This document shows, one piece after another, positions 6,790 to 13,645 of a stretch of DNA of 16,619 bases. How positions within the stretch are numbered: the stretch's first letter is position 1; each line of letters begins with the position of its first letter. The DNA lies in the NCBI GenBank assembly GCA_002403895.1, contig DHIQ01000119.1, forward strand, positions 1 through 16,619. Reading direction: 5' to 3'. Source of the DNA: Candidatus Neomicrothrix sp. UBA4742 (GTDB lineage: Bacteria; Actinomycetota; Acidimicrobiia; Acidimicrobiales; Acidimicrobilacustridaceae). Under the pieces are notes generated by a model. It saw only the letters and a program-made list of their open reading frames with translations. It ran no database searches and had not been told where the DNA came from. Made by a program: the position numbers and the translations under genes.

Positions 6790-7853
6790 GTCCGGCCCGC
6801 TCGCCTCGACGGGGGTCAGCCAAAGGTGGATCCCGTTCCGGGGGACCGAAGGCAGGCAAGCCAGGCAAAGGCGCCAAGACCCCCAAGCCCCGCGGGAGCG
6901 GCGCCGCTAGCTCGGCTGACGCGGCCAGAGGCACTCCCCGGGCCAAGGCCAAGCCGCTGTCGCCGGCGGCTGAGAAGGCGGTCGCGGCGCGAGCGGCGAA
7001 GCATGCGGCCGCCTCGGTACGCAACGCCGATCGGCCCGGCAGTGCCCGCCGCAGCGGCCCCGCAGCCCGGGCCGCCCCGCCCCGGCGCTCACCGGGCCCC
7101 AAGGGCCTGGGCGGCGACCAGGTCGAGGGTCGTCAGGCCGTTCGCGAGCTGTTGCTGGCCGGCACCCGACGGGTGCGGGAGGTGTGGGTCGCGTCCGATC
7201 AGGATGGGGCCGTGGTCCTCGACGACATCGCCGAACTGGCCATGAGCGTGGGGGTCCCCGTCCGGGACGTGAGCCGCCAGAAGCTGTTGTCGCAGGCCCG
7301 AACCGAGGCCCCCCAGGGGGTGCTGGCCCGGGCCGCAGAGTTGCCCGAGGTCGAGTTGTCGGACCTCGTCTTGGCTCGCAAGGGCGCGCCGGTTCCGTTC
7401 CTCTTACTGGTCGATGGCGTGACCGACCCGGGCAACCTGGGCGCCCTGTTGCGCTCAGCTGAGTGCGCCGGGGTCACCGGCGTGGTGTTGCCGCGCCATC
7501 GGGCCGTGCACATCACCCCCACGGTGACGAAGGCGGCGGCCGGGGCGGTGGAATACCTGCCCATGGCCCTCGTCGGGGGCCTTCCCACCGCCATCCGCCA
7601 ACTCCGTGACCAAGGTGTCTGGGTGATCGGCTTGGACGGGGCCGGCCCGAACCGCTTGTTCGACCTGGCCGTGTCCGACCGGCCCGTGGCGCTGGTGCTC
7701 GGAGCCGAGGGCAAGGGCCTGTCGCGCTTGGTGCGGGAGCGCTGCGACGACGTCGCCTCCATCCCGCTGGCCGGTCGGCTGGACTCGCTCAACGTCGCCG
7801 CCGCCGGAGCCCTGGCCTGTTTCGAGGTGGCCCGGCGCCGCCTGGCCCGGTGA
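6786..7853 (+). CDS. rlmB: RlmB/TrmH-family 23S rRNA 2'-O-ribose methyltransferase
   Basis: This SPOUT-class methylase transfers a methyl group from SAM to a ribose 2'-OH. RlmB modifies G2251 of 23S rRNA in E. coli, and the same target is inferred here. After an L30e-like RNA-binding domain (about 110-190), the trefoil-knot domain shows motif 1 DGVTDPGNLGALLRSA (210-225, catalytic Arg223), motif 2 LGAEGKGL (305-312) and motif 3 IPLAGRLDSLNVAAA (326-340). The first ~108 of 355 residues are a low-complexity tail rich in Ala, Lys, Arg, Pro, Gly and Ser, longer than in most homologues and probably disordered. The start ATG overlaps the ispF stop. In mycobacteria the orthologous gene (Rv3579c) lies downstream of ispF with cysS in between; cysS is absent here. 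Confidence 0.9.
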   Translation: MSPARSPRRGSAKGGSRSGGPKAGKPGKGAKTPKPRGSGAASSADAARGTPRAKAKPLSPAAEKAVAARAAKHAAASVRNADRPGSARRSGPAARAAPPRRSPGPKGLGGDQVEGRQAVRELLLAGTRRVREVWVASDQDGAVVLDDIAELAMSVGVPVRDVSRQKLLSQARTEAPQGVLARAAELPEVELSDLVLARKGAPVPFLLLVDGVTDPGNLGALLRSAECAGVTGVVLPRHRAVHITPTVTKAAAGAVEYLPMALVGGLPTAIRQLRDQGVWVIGLDGAGPNRLFDLAVSDRPVALVLGAEGKGLSRLVRERCDDVASIPLAGRLDSLNVAAAGALACFEVARRRLAR

Positions 7854-7905
7854 CCCGCAATCCCTTGCATCCCCTGACGGCCCGGCGAGGCCGACGACCC
7901 GCTCC

Positions 7906-7910
7906 GGAGG
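7906..7910 (+). promoter_or_regulatory. Ribosome binding site that fixes the lipoprotein start
   Basis: GGAGG ends five bases before the ATG at 7916. It selects this start over the upstream in-frame GTG at 7850, which overlaps the rlmB stop and would bury the signal peptide behind 22 extra residues. Confidence 0.7.
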
Positions 7911-7915
7911 TCTCC

Positions 7916-8602
7916 ATGCGTCCCATGCTCGGCGCCGTTGCCATCGCGGCGTGCCTCGTCACCCTGTCGGCATGCAGTGGTGGGTCCGATGGGGGCTCCG
8001 CCACCCCGAACACCATCGGGCCGCAGAGCTCGCTGGCCGAGTCAAAGGGCTTCCGTTGTGAGGACCCGAAGGGGGATCTCGGCTCCGCCATCAAGGGCGT
8101 CGGGACGGTCAGCGAGCCAGCAGGGATCGACATCGTGGTGGCCGAGGCCAAGGTGGACGGCACCGTGCTGGCCGTGACGTATGAGATGGCGGGTGACCCC
8201 AATGCCGCCCCGTCACCGTTCGTGGACCTGCTGCAAGGCGACATCACCGCACCCGACTTCAGCTTCGAGCTGCGGGGAGCACCCATCTCGGGGACGGCGG
8301 TCCGCGCACCGTGGGGCCTGACGTTGATCACGTTCAAGGGTGGCGAGCAGCGCCGGGGGCTGGACACGGCGGTCACGGTGTCGGGCAACACGGTCAGCTA
8401 TTCGGTGCCGTTGGCCGAGATCCCGCCGATCGCCACACTGCAGTGGACGTTCGGGTCCAGTTCCACCGCGGACAACGGCACGGTGATCTTCGACGACTGC
8501 AACAGTTTCACCGCGCCGGGGACCCAGTCGACCGCGCCCAATGCCCCGGGGGTGTCGCTGGCTCCCAGCGGCCCCATCGACCCGACCGAAACCCAGCCCT
8601 GA
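7916..8602 (+). CDS. Putative lipoprotein, function unknown
   Basis: The 228-residue product begins with a type II signal peptide: Arg2, a hydrophobic core (MLGAVAIAACLVTL) and the lipobox LSAC with the lipidated Cys20. A Gly/Ser/Thr-rich linker follows. The mature domain is rich in predicted beta strands (IDIVVAEAKVDGTVLAVTYEM, WGLTLITFKGG, TVTVSGNTVSYSVPL), resembling a secreted beta-sandwich. The C-terminal tail is rich in Pro, Ser and Thr. I do not recognise a named family. It follows rlmB on the same strand after 62 bases with its own strong ribosome binding site. It may be the last gene of the carD operon or a separate unit; its 3' end is convergent with the oxidase gene, 27 bases away. 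Confidence 0.8.
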   Translation: MRPMLGAVAIAACLVTLSACSGGSDGGSATPNTIGPQSSLAESKGFRCEDPKGDLGSAIKGVGTVSEPAGIDIVVAEAKVDGTVLAVTYEMAGDPNAAPSPFVDLLQGDITAPDFSFELRGAPISGTAVRAPWGLTLITFKGGEQRRGLDTAVTVSGNTVSYSVPLAEIPPIATLQWTFGSSSTADNGTVIFDDCNSFTAPGTQSTAPNAPGVSLAPSGPIDPTETQP

Positions 8603-8629
8603 CGACCGGGGTCTGATCACGGGCGCGGC

Positions 8630-10882
8630 TCAGGCCCCTTGAGCGGCGGCGATGGCCCGCCACACCTTTTCGGGAGTGGCCGGCATGTCGAGGTGGCGCA
8701 CCCCGAGATGGGCCAGGGCGTCGATCACCGCGTTGTGCACCGCAGGAGTGGATCCGATCGTGCCCGATTCGCCGATGCCCTTGGCCCCTAGTTCGTTCAG
8801 CGGGGTCGGCGTCTCCATGACCACCCGTTCGAAGAACGGGACCTCGGCGGCGGACACCACGGGGTAGTCGGCGAAGGTGGCGGTGAGCGGGTTGCCGTCG
8901 GCATCGAAGCGCACCTCCTCGTACAGCGCCTGGGCCGCCCCCTGGGCCAAGCCACCGTGGACCTGGCCCTCGGCCAGGAGCGGGTTCAGGATGCGACCGG
9001 CGTCGTCCACCGCCACCAGGCGCATCAGGCGCACATCACCCGTCTCGGTGTCGACGTCGACCACGGCTACATGGGCTCCGAAGGGGAACGTGGCCTTGGC
9101 CTCGGCCAGGTCGGAAAGACCACCCAGCGGGTCGGCCCCCTCGACGGCCAGTTCGTCCCAACCGAGGCTCACCGAGGGGGTACCGGCCACGTGGAATCGC
9201 CCCTCGGCCTCGGCGAGCACGACGTCCTCCACGGCCGCCTCGAGCAGGTCGGCGGCGCGCTGGCGGGCAGCCTCCAACAACTTGCCCGCCGCGTCGTGCA
9301 CCGCGGCACCGGCGATCTGGACCGAGCGGGAACCGCCGGTGACCGATCCCGTGGGGATGGAGTCGGTATCGCCGTGGATGACCTCTATGCGCTCCATGGG
9401 GATGCCCAGTCGGTCGCTCACCAGCATCGCCCATGCGGTGTGGTGCCCTTGGCCGTAGGGGTTGGAGCCGGTCTTGACCAGGACGGTGCCGTCTGGGCGC
9501 AACAGCACTTCGCCGTATTCGGCCCCACCGCCGGTGATTTCGACGTAGACGGAAAGGCCGATGCCCAGGGCCACCGGATCACTGGCGTCGCGGCGGCGCT
9601 GCTGCTCGGCCCGCAGCTCTGGGTACCCGGCCGCCTCGAGCGCCAGGTCCAGAGCCCGGGCGTAGTCGCCAGAGTCGTACTCCGTGCCGGTCCGCGTCGT
9701 GTACGGGAACGCGTCCGGGGGCAAGACGTTGGCCCGGCGCACGTTCGCGGGGTCGAGGCCCACCTCGCGGGCGAACAGATCGACGGCGCGCTCAAGGGCG
9801 GCGGCCGCTTCGGGCCGCCCCGCCCCCCGGTAGGCCACGAGGGGCGTGGTGGTCGTCACCACGCTGGTCGAGTTGAACTCGACGTTCTGCAGGTCGTAGA
9901 CGCCGCTGGCCATCATGCGGGTCATCCACGGCAACAGCGCCCCCATGGCGGGGTAGGCACCGGCGTCTTGCAGCACGTCCAGCTTGTAGGCGGTGATCCG
10001 GCCGTCGCGGGTGCCGCCGATGGTGACCTGTTGGATCTGACCCCGCCCGTGGCCCATGGCCGTCATGTTCTCGGTGCGGGTCTCGAACCAGCGCACCGGC
10101 CGGCCGACCCGGCGAGCGAGCTCCCCCAGCAAGAGAAGTTCGGGTGAGGATCCGGCCTTGGCGCCGAAACTGCCACCGACGTCGGGGCAGACGACCCGCA
10201 CGTCGGTCTTGTCGAGACCGTAGAGCCCAGCGATGTCGTCGCGAACGGGGTGGGCCCCCTGACAGCTCTGGTACTGCGTAAGCCGGCCGTCGTCGCCCCA
10301 CCACGCCACCGCGGTGCGTCCCTCGATCGGGCTGGGGGCCACCCGTTGGTTCACCATCCGTTGGCTGACTACCACCTCGCATTCGGAGAAGTCAGCCACC
10401 CGGTTGCGGGCCTCGATGCGCCACACGACGTTGGACTCGGCGGCGTCGAACAAGCGGATCGCACCGTCGAGCGAGCGCTCGGGGTCGACGACGGCAGGGA
10501 GTGGCTCGTAGTCGATGAGCACCGCCTCGGCCGCGTCGGGCCCCTGCTCGCGCCGATCGGTGACGATGGCCACGATGGGCTCACCCACGAATCGGACCAC
10601 GTCGCGGGCCAGCAGGGGCCGGGTCATGGCCTGGTCCATGGCCGGAGTCGCCGGCGGCAGATCGGCGAAGTCCAGGTCGGCGGCCGTGACCACGACCAGA
10701 ACCCCGGGGAGGGCTCGCGCCTCGGACACGTCGATGCCGAGGAGACGGGCGTGCGCCATGGTGGAGTGGACGTACGTGACGAATGCGGCGCCGGGGACAT
10801 CGACGTCGTCGACGTAGGTGCCACCGGAGGTGAGCAACGCCGGGTCCTCGCGGCGCAGTACCCGGTTCCCGAGGATGCTCAT
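8630..10882 (-). CDS. Xanthine dehydrogenase/CoxL-family molybdopterin hydroxylase large subunit (form II type)
   Basis: This 750-residue protein is the molybdenum cofactor-binding large subunit of the xanthine oxidase/CO dehydrogenase family. Visible motifs are the N-terminal hammerhead domain (from about residue 15), GGSFGAK (236-242), the active-site loop AYRGAGR (350-356), QGH (478-480), a Gly-Ser-rich cofactor loop near 512-520 and KGIGESG with the catalytic Glu705. AYRGAGR is the signature of form II 'CoxL-like' enzymes; true aerobic CO dehydrogenase (form I) has AYxCSFR. CO is therefore unlikely and an aldehyde or N-heterocycle substrate more likely. Neither the FAD (CoxM) nor the 2Fe-2S (CoxS) subunit is encoded nearby. 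The ATG lies six bases after TAGCTT. It follows the anti-sigma gene on the same strand after 57 bases. Confidence 0.93.
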   Translation of the reverse strand: MSILGNRVLRREDPALLTSGGTYVDDVDVPGAAFVTYVHSTMAHARLLGIDVSEARALPGVLVVVTAADLDFADLPPATPAMDQAMTRPLLARDVVRFVGEPIVAIVTDRREQGPDAAEAVLIDYEPLPAVVDPERSLDGAIRLFDAAESNVVWRIEARNRVADFSECEVVVSQRMVNQRVAPSPIEGRTAVAWWGDDGRLTQYQSCQGAHPVRDDIAGLYGLDKTDVRVVCPDVGGSFGAKAGSSPELLLLGELARRVGRPVRWFETRTENMTAMGHGRGQIQQVTIGGTRDGRITAYKLDVLQDAGAYPAMGALLPWMTRMMASGVYDLQNVEFNSTSVVTTTTPLVAYRGAGRPEAAAALERAVDLFAREVGLDPANVRRANVLPPDAFPYTTRTGTEYDSGDYARALDLALEAAGYPELRAEQQRRRDASDPVALGIGLSVYVEITGGGAEYGEVLLRPDGTVLVKTGSNPYGQGHHTAWAMLVSDRLGIPMERIEVIHGDTDSIPTGSVTGGSRSVQIAGAAVHDAAGKLLEAARQRAADLLEAAVEDVVLAEAEGRFHVAGTPSVSLGWDELAVEGADPLGGLSDLAEAKATFPFGAHVAVVDVDTETGDVRLMRLVAVDDAGRILNPLLAEGQVHGGLAQGAAQALYEEVRFDADGNPLTATFADYPVVSAAEVPFFERVVMETPTPLNELGAKGIGESGTIGSTPAVHNAVIDALAHLGVRHLDMPATPEKVWRAIAAAQGA

Positions 10883-10894
10883 GGGGCGAAGCTA
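10883..10894 (-). promoter_or_regulatory. Leaderless -10 box of the molybdopterin hydroxylase gene
   Basis: On the minus strand TAGCTT (10894 to 10889), six bases (CGCCCC), then ATG. The spacing equals that at radA, disA, recQ and others. There is no Shine-Dalgarno sequence. This argues the gene has its own start and does not depend only on read-through from the sigma/anti-sigma genes. Confidence 0.55.
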
Positions 10895-10939
10895 TCGGGT
10901 CGTCGCCTGATCGTTTCTCGGGATCTACCGGCGGATCGG

Positions 10940-11218
10940 CTAGGACTCGCCGGGGTAGGTGCGACAGAACGCCGCTACCAACGCGTCGCGCACCACCGGG
11001 TCGAGGATGTCGACATCGTGCTCGTCAAGGTGACCGTTCAACACGATGATCTCGTGCCACTGCGCCAGCACCGTCCGGCAGCCCGAACAGATCTCCAGAT
11101 GGCCCTCTACCTGCTCGTGTCGCGAGGGGGCGAGGGCACCCTCCAGGAAGTCGGTGACCAGTTCAACGAACTCGATGCAGGGCAGATCCGGAACCAGTGA
11201 GGTCGGGTCGTTCGCCAT
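10940..11218 (-). CDS. Zinc-binding (ZAS/zf-HC2) anti-sigma factor
   Basis: This 92-residue protein has the anti-sigma zinc motif: Cys14, then His40-x3-Cys44-x2-Cys47 (HLEICSGC). This is the zf-HC2 fold that grips ECF sigma factors, and in the RsrA type releases them when the cysteines are oxidised. It has no transmembrane segment, so it is cytosolic and would sense an internal signal. A further cysteine, Cys85, sits near the C-terminus. The ATG shares one base with the stop codon of the upstream sigma gene (TGATG on the minus strand), so synthesis of the pair is translationally coupled. The start is fixed by that overlap; the longer open frame upstream lies inside the sigma gene. Whether it is redox-responsive is inference. 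Confidence 0.88.
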   Translation of the reverse strand: MANDPTSLVPDLPCIEFVELVTDFLEGALAPSRHEQVEGHLEICSGCRTVLAQWHEIIVLNGHLDEHDVDILDPVVRDALVAAFCRTYPGES

Positions 11219-11871
11219 CAGGTGACCGCCGGATCGAAGAGCAGCTCGAGCTGGCGTCGCACGGCGGCCCGGGCACGATGCAACAGGACGCGCTGATTGC
11301 CCGGCGACACATCGAGTAGGTCGCACACTTCGTCGGACGTGAGGCCGCGGACGTCGCGCAGGGTGATGACGGTGCGCTGGTTGGCCGGCAGGGCGTCGAT
11401 GGCCGTGCGTACCTGGGCCAGGGCCTCCACCGCCTCCAGCCGCTCGACGGGTTGTTCCTGCCACGGCGCCGGCGGTGACGCCCAGTGCCCGGGCCACTCG
11501 GGGTCGCCCGGCGGTCGGAAGCGATCGGGTGGGAAGGTCAGCGCCTCTCCCTCTTGGCTGCCGCCGCCCCCGACGGACGAGAACGGCACCGTCCGCTTCT
11601 CGCGGATCCCGCGGGTCTTGGCTTTGTTCATGAGGATCCGATAGATCCATGTCTTGAGTGACGAGCGCCCTTCGAAACGGTCGATGCCCTCGATGATCGC
11701 CAACCACGTGTCGCCCACCACCTCATCGGCGATGGCCGGGGTGGCCACGAAGTCGAGGGCCAGACGGCGCAGCGCCCGGTCGTAGCGCCCGACCAGCCAG
11801 ACGAAGGCGGCCTCGTCACCTCTTCGCAGCTGACGAACCAACACCTCGTCGTCGCTGAAGTCGATGCCCAC
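11218..11871 (-). CDS. ECF-type RNA polymerase sigma factor (sigma-70 family)
   Basis: This 217-residue group IV sigma factor has sigma-2 (about residues 18-92, with GDEAAF, the core-binding DEVVGDTWLAII and the -10-contacting helix SLKTWIYRILMNKAKTR) and sigma-4 (about 145-208, with LPANQRTVITLRDVRGLTSDEVCDLL and the recognition helix SPGNQRVLLHRARAAVR). The linker of some 45 residues is longer than usual, rich in Gly, Pro and Trp (SVGGGGSQEG, DPEWPGHW). The GTG at 11871 is preferred because a TGA lies in frame just upstream and MGIDFSDDEVLVRQLRRGDE gives a normal ECF N-terminus. No Shine-Dalgarno or TANNNT box is well placed for it, so the exact start is less sure. It is coupled to the downstream anti-sigma gene. 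Confidence 0.93.
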   Translation of the reverse strand: MGIDFSDDEVLVRQLRRGDEAAFVWLVGRYDRALRRLALDFVATPAIADEVVGDTWLAIIEGIDRFEGRSSLKTWIYRILMNKAKTRGIREKRTVPFSSVGGGGSQEGEALTFPPDRFRPPGDPEWPGHWASPPAPWQEQPVERLEAVEALAQVRTAIDALPANQRTVITLRDVRGLTSDEVCDLLDVSPGNQRVLLHRARAAVRRQLELLFDPAVT

Positions 11872-12021
11872 CAGGGGTCATCATGGCCTGCTCCGGCCCG
11901 CTCGTCCACGGATGAAACGACGGCTGCGGGTTGGCTCGACATCTAAATCAGCTCGGGGTCGGCGATGATGTGCACGTCTCGACCGTCTGCCGGGCGTGTC
12001 ACCCGTTACACGGCCCGGATT

Positions 12022-12075
12022 CCGTCATTCCTGCAACGCGCGCCCCGTGGTGGGGCTGGAATGCAGGAACGACGG
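12022..12075. repeat. Nested palindrome (possible terminator or REP-like element)
   Basis: Outer arms CCGTCATTCCTGCA (12022-12035) and TGCAGGAACGACGG (12062-12075) pair at 13 of 14 positions. Inside lies a perfect hairpin, GCCCC (12042-12046), loop GTGGT, GGGGC (12052-12056). It lies downstream of the aminotransferase stop codon and upstream of the sigma gene, both on the minus strand, so it could end transcription of the former. There is no U-tract. The outer arms resemble the 'GTCATTCCTGC' type of dispersed palindrome, so a mobile REP/MITE-like origin is possible. Confidence 0.55.
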
Positions 12076-12078
12076 GTT

Positions 12079-12110
12079 GCGGGATGGCGGGAGCGCGGGA
12101 TTGCGGGATC
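12079..12110. repeat. Four tandem octamers (GCGGGATN)
   Basis: GCGGGATG, GCGGGAGC, GCGGGATT and GCGGGATC run without gaps, with GCGGGA at 12079, 12087, 12095 and 12103. The array lies between the stop codon of the aminotransferase gene (12120) and the nested palindrome, three bases from the latter. The 8-base period is not a coding period, which fits its non-coding location. Confidence 0.75.
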
Positions 12111-12119
12111 GGCTTGGCG

Positions 12120-13502
12120 CTAGCCGCGGGCGCAGGAGGAGCCGAGGGAGCGATCCCCGGTCGACCAGGGGGCCTCGTCGCCGGTGGGCCAGTAGTCGCC
12201 CGTGTCCTGGTCCTGGAGGTAAGGGACCGGTGGGGGGTCTCCCTGGGCGATGACGGTGACCGCGTCCAAGAAGCGATCGATCTCGGCCGGGGTGACCGAG
12301 ATGCCGGCGCTCGCTCGTACCGCGCCGGGGATCCGGGTGCGATCGCCGGCCAGGACATCGTGGCGGTAGCGCTCGACCTCGTCGGGCGGAAGATCGAGCA
12401 GGCGGATGAGGTAGGGATGGGCGCAGAAGCAGCCGTGGCGCACCCCGATGCCGAACTCGGCCGACAGGCGGGCGGCGACCAGGGCGTGGGGGGTCTCGGC
12501 GACGGTGAAGGCGGCCACGGCCAAGGTGGCCACGTCCAGAGGTGGCCCGAGGAGCCGGACGCCGTCGATGGCCGCCAGCCCTTCCCGCAACCGGGCGGCG
12601 AGCTCGGCTTCGTGGGCGATGATGGCCTCCCAGCCGATCGCCTCCAGTTCGGTGATGGCGGTTCCCAGGGCCACGGCGCCGATCACGTTCGGCGACCCTG
12701 CCTCTTCCCGCTCGGGGGGGTCGGTCCACACCACCTCATCGAGATCCACGAGGTCCACGGCCCCGCCCCCGGCCAGGAAGGGGTCGCCTTCGGCGAACGT
12801 GGCACGCGGCCCGATGAGCACACCGGCGCCGAATGGGGCGTACATCTTGTGGCCGCTCCAGGCCAGGTAGTCAGCCGAGCGTGGCATGGGTCGGTGGGCG
12901 GCCAGTTGGGCGGCGTCCACCAGCACGGGCACGCCGCGGGCATGGGCCATCTCGATGATGTCGTCGATCGGGGGTAGCCAGCCGGTCACGTTGGTGGCCC
13001 CGGTGATGGCCAGCAGGCGGGGGGTGGGTGCGGTATCGAGGGCGCCCATGACGTCATCGACCGTGAAGCGTCCGCTGACGTCGCATTCCACGTAGCGCCG
13101 GGTGCCGCCATGACGGGCCCAGGGCAGCAGGTTGGCGTGGTGCTCCACCACGGTGGTGACGACGACCTCGTCGGGGCCGAGCCCCAGGCGGTAGGCGAGA
13201 TGGTTGATGGCTTCAGTGGTGTTGCGACAAATGATGGCCACGTCGTCGGTGCCGGTGCGGCGGGCGAAGCGCACGGCCGCCTCGCGCGCTTCTTCGTAGG
13301 CGGCGGTGGCCATCTGCGATTTGTACCCTGCACCGCGATGGACACTCGAGTACCAAGGCAGGAACTCGGTGACCCGTCGGCTGACCGAGGGGAGGGCGGC
13401 GGTTGAAGCAGCCGAGTCGAGCGAGAGGTAGGGCCGCCCTAGCCCGTCGAGGCACGGGACGGTCAAACCGTCGCCGATGAGGCGCACAGGCATGGTGGTC
13501 AT
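12120..13502 (-). CDS. Class V aminotransferase-fold PLP enzyme (cysteine desulfurase/SufS-like)
   Basis: The 460-residue fold-type I PLP enzyme resembles SufS/CsdA. Motifs are EHHANLLPW (120-128, the cofactor-stacking histidine), DAAQLAAH (196-203, the PLP-pyridine aspartate), SGHKMYAPFGAGVL with Schiff-base Lys219, and RHGCFCAHP (355-363), where Cys360 falls at the SufS persulfide cysteine position. Cysteine desulfuration or a related C-S lyase reaction is plausible; substrate is unproven, and no suf genes are nearby. The tail beyond residue 425 is acidic, Asp/Gly/Trp-rich and not part of the fold. The frame is open far upstream into recQ, but the ATG at 13502 is chosen because TACGGT lies six bases before it and homology starts there. 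It follows recQ on the same strand. Confidence 0.88.
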   Translation of the reverse strand: MTTMPVRLIGDGLTVPCLDGLGRPYLSLDSAASTAALPSVSRRVTEFLPWYSSVHRGAGYKSQMATAAYEEAREAAVRFARRTGTDDVAIICRNTTEAINHLAYRLGLGPDEVVVTTVVEHHANLLPWARHGGTRRYVECDVSGRFTVDDVMGALDTAPTPRLLAITGATNVTGWLPPIDDIIEMAHARGVPVLVDAAQLAAHRPMPRSADYLAWSGHKMYAPFGAGVLIGPRATFAEGDPFLAGGGAVDLVDLDEVVWTDPPEREEAGSPNVIGAVALGTAITELEAIGWEAIIAHEAELAARLREGLAAIDGVRLLGPPLDVATLAVAAFTVAETPHALVAARLSAEFGIGVRHGCFCAHPYLIRLLDLPPDEVERYRHDVLAGDRTRIPGAVRASAGISVTPAEIDRFLDAVTVIAQGDPPPVPYLQDQDTGDYWPTGDEAPWSTGDRSLGSSCARG

Positions 13503-13514
13503 GGGCTGACCGTA
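13503..13514 (-). promoter_or_regulatory. Leaderless -10 box of the aminotransferase gene
   Basis: On the minus strand TACGGT (13514 to 13509), six bases (CAGCCC), then ATG ACC ACC ATG. It decides the start at 13502 over the ATG at 13493. There is no TGTC element upstream, unlike recQ. Confidence 0.55.
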
Positions 13515-13585
13515 ACGCCGGCCAGGCCACGCGGCCGGATCGAACGAGCCGGACCGCGCCAGGACAGCCAGGCCACGAACGTGCG

Positions 13586-13634
13586 GCGGGCTCCCGCTCC
13601 GGGAACCCAGGGCGGACTCGTCACCGGAGCCCGC
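13586..13634. terminator. Inverted repeat downstream of recQ (possible terminator)
   Basis: GCGGGCTCC (13586-13594) and GGAGCCCGC (13626-13634) are a perfect 9-bp inverted repeat with a 31-base loop, starting 11 bases beyond the recQ stop codon on the minus strand. No U-tract follows, and the loop is long, so termination is only a possibility. Confidence 0.35.
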
Positions 13635-13645
13635 TTGGCTTCGTC

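Noticed and set aside
8957..10147. Long open frame (396 codons) on the plus strand opposite the molybdenum hydroxylase gene
   Set aside because: Antisense shadow typical of GC-rich DNA; the minus-strand frame has all family motifs, and the plus frame has no recognisable domain or start signal.
8630..10882. Aerobic CO dehydrogenase (coxL form I)
   Set aside because: The active-site loop is AYRGAGR, not AYxCSFR, and coxM/coxS are absent.
11219..11707. Upstream extension of the anti-sigma frame to 255 residues
   Set aside because: It overlaps the sigma factor gene entirely; the TGATG junction and the normal size of ZAS proteins support the 92-residue form.
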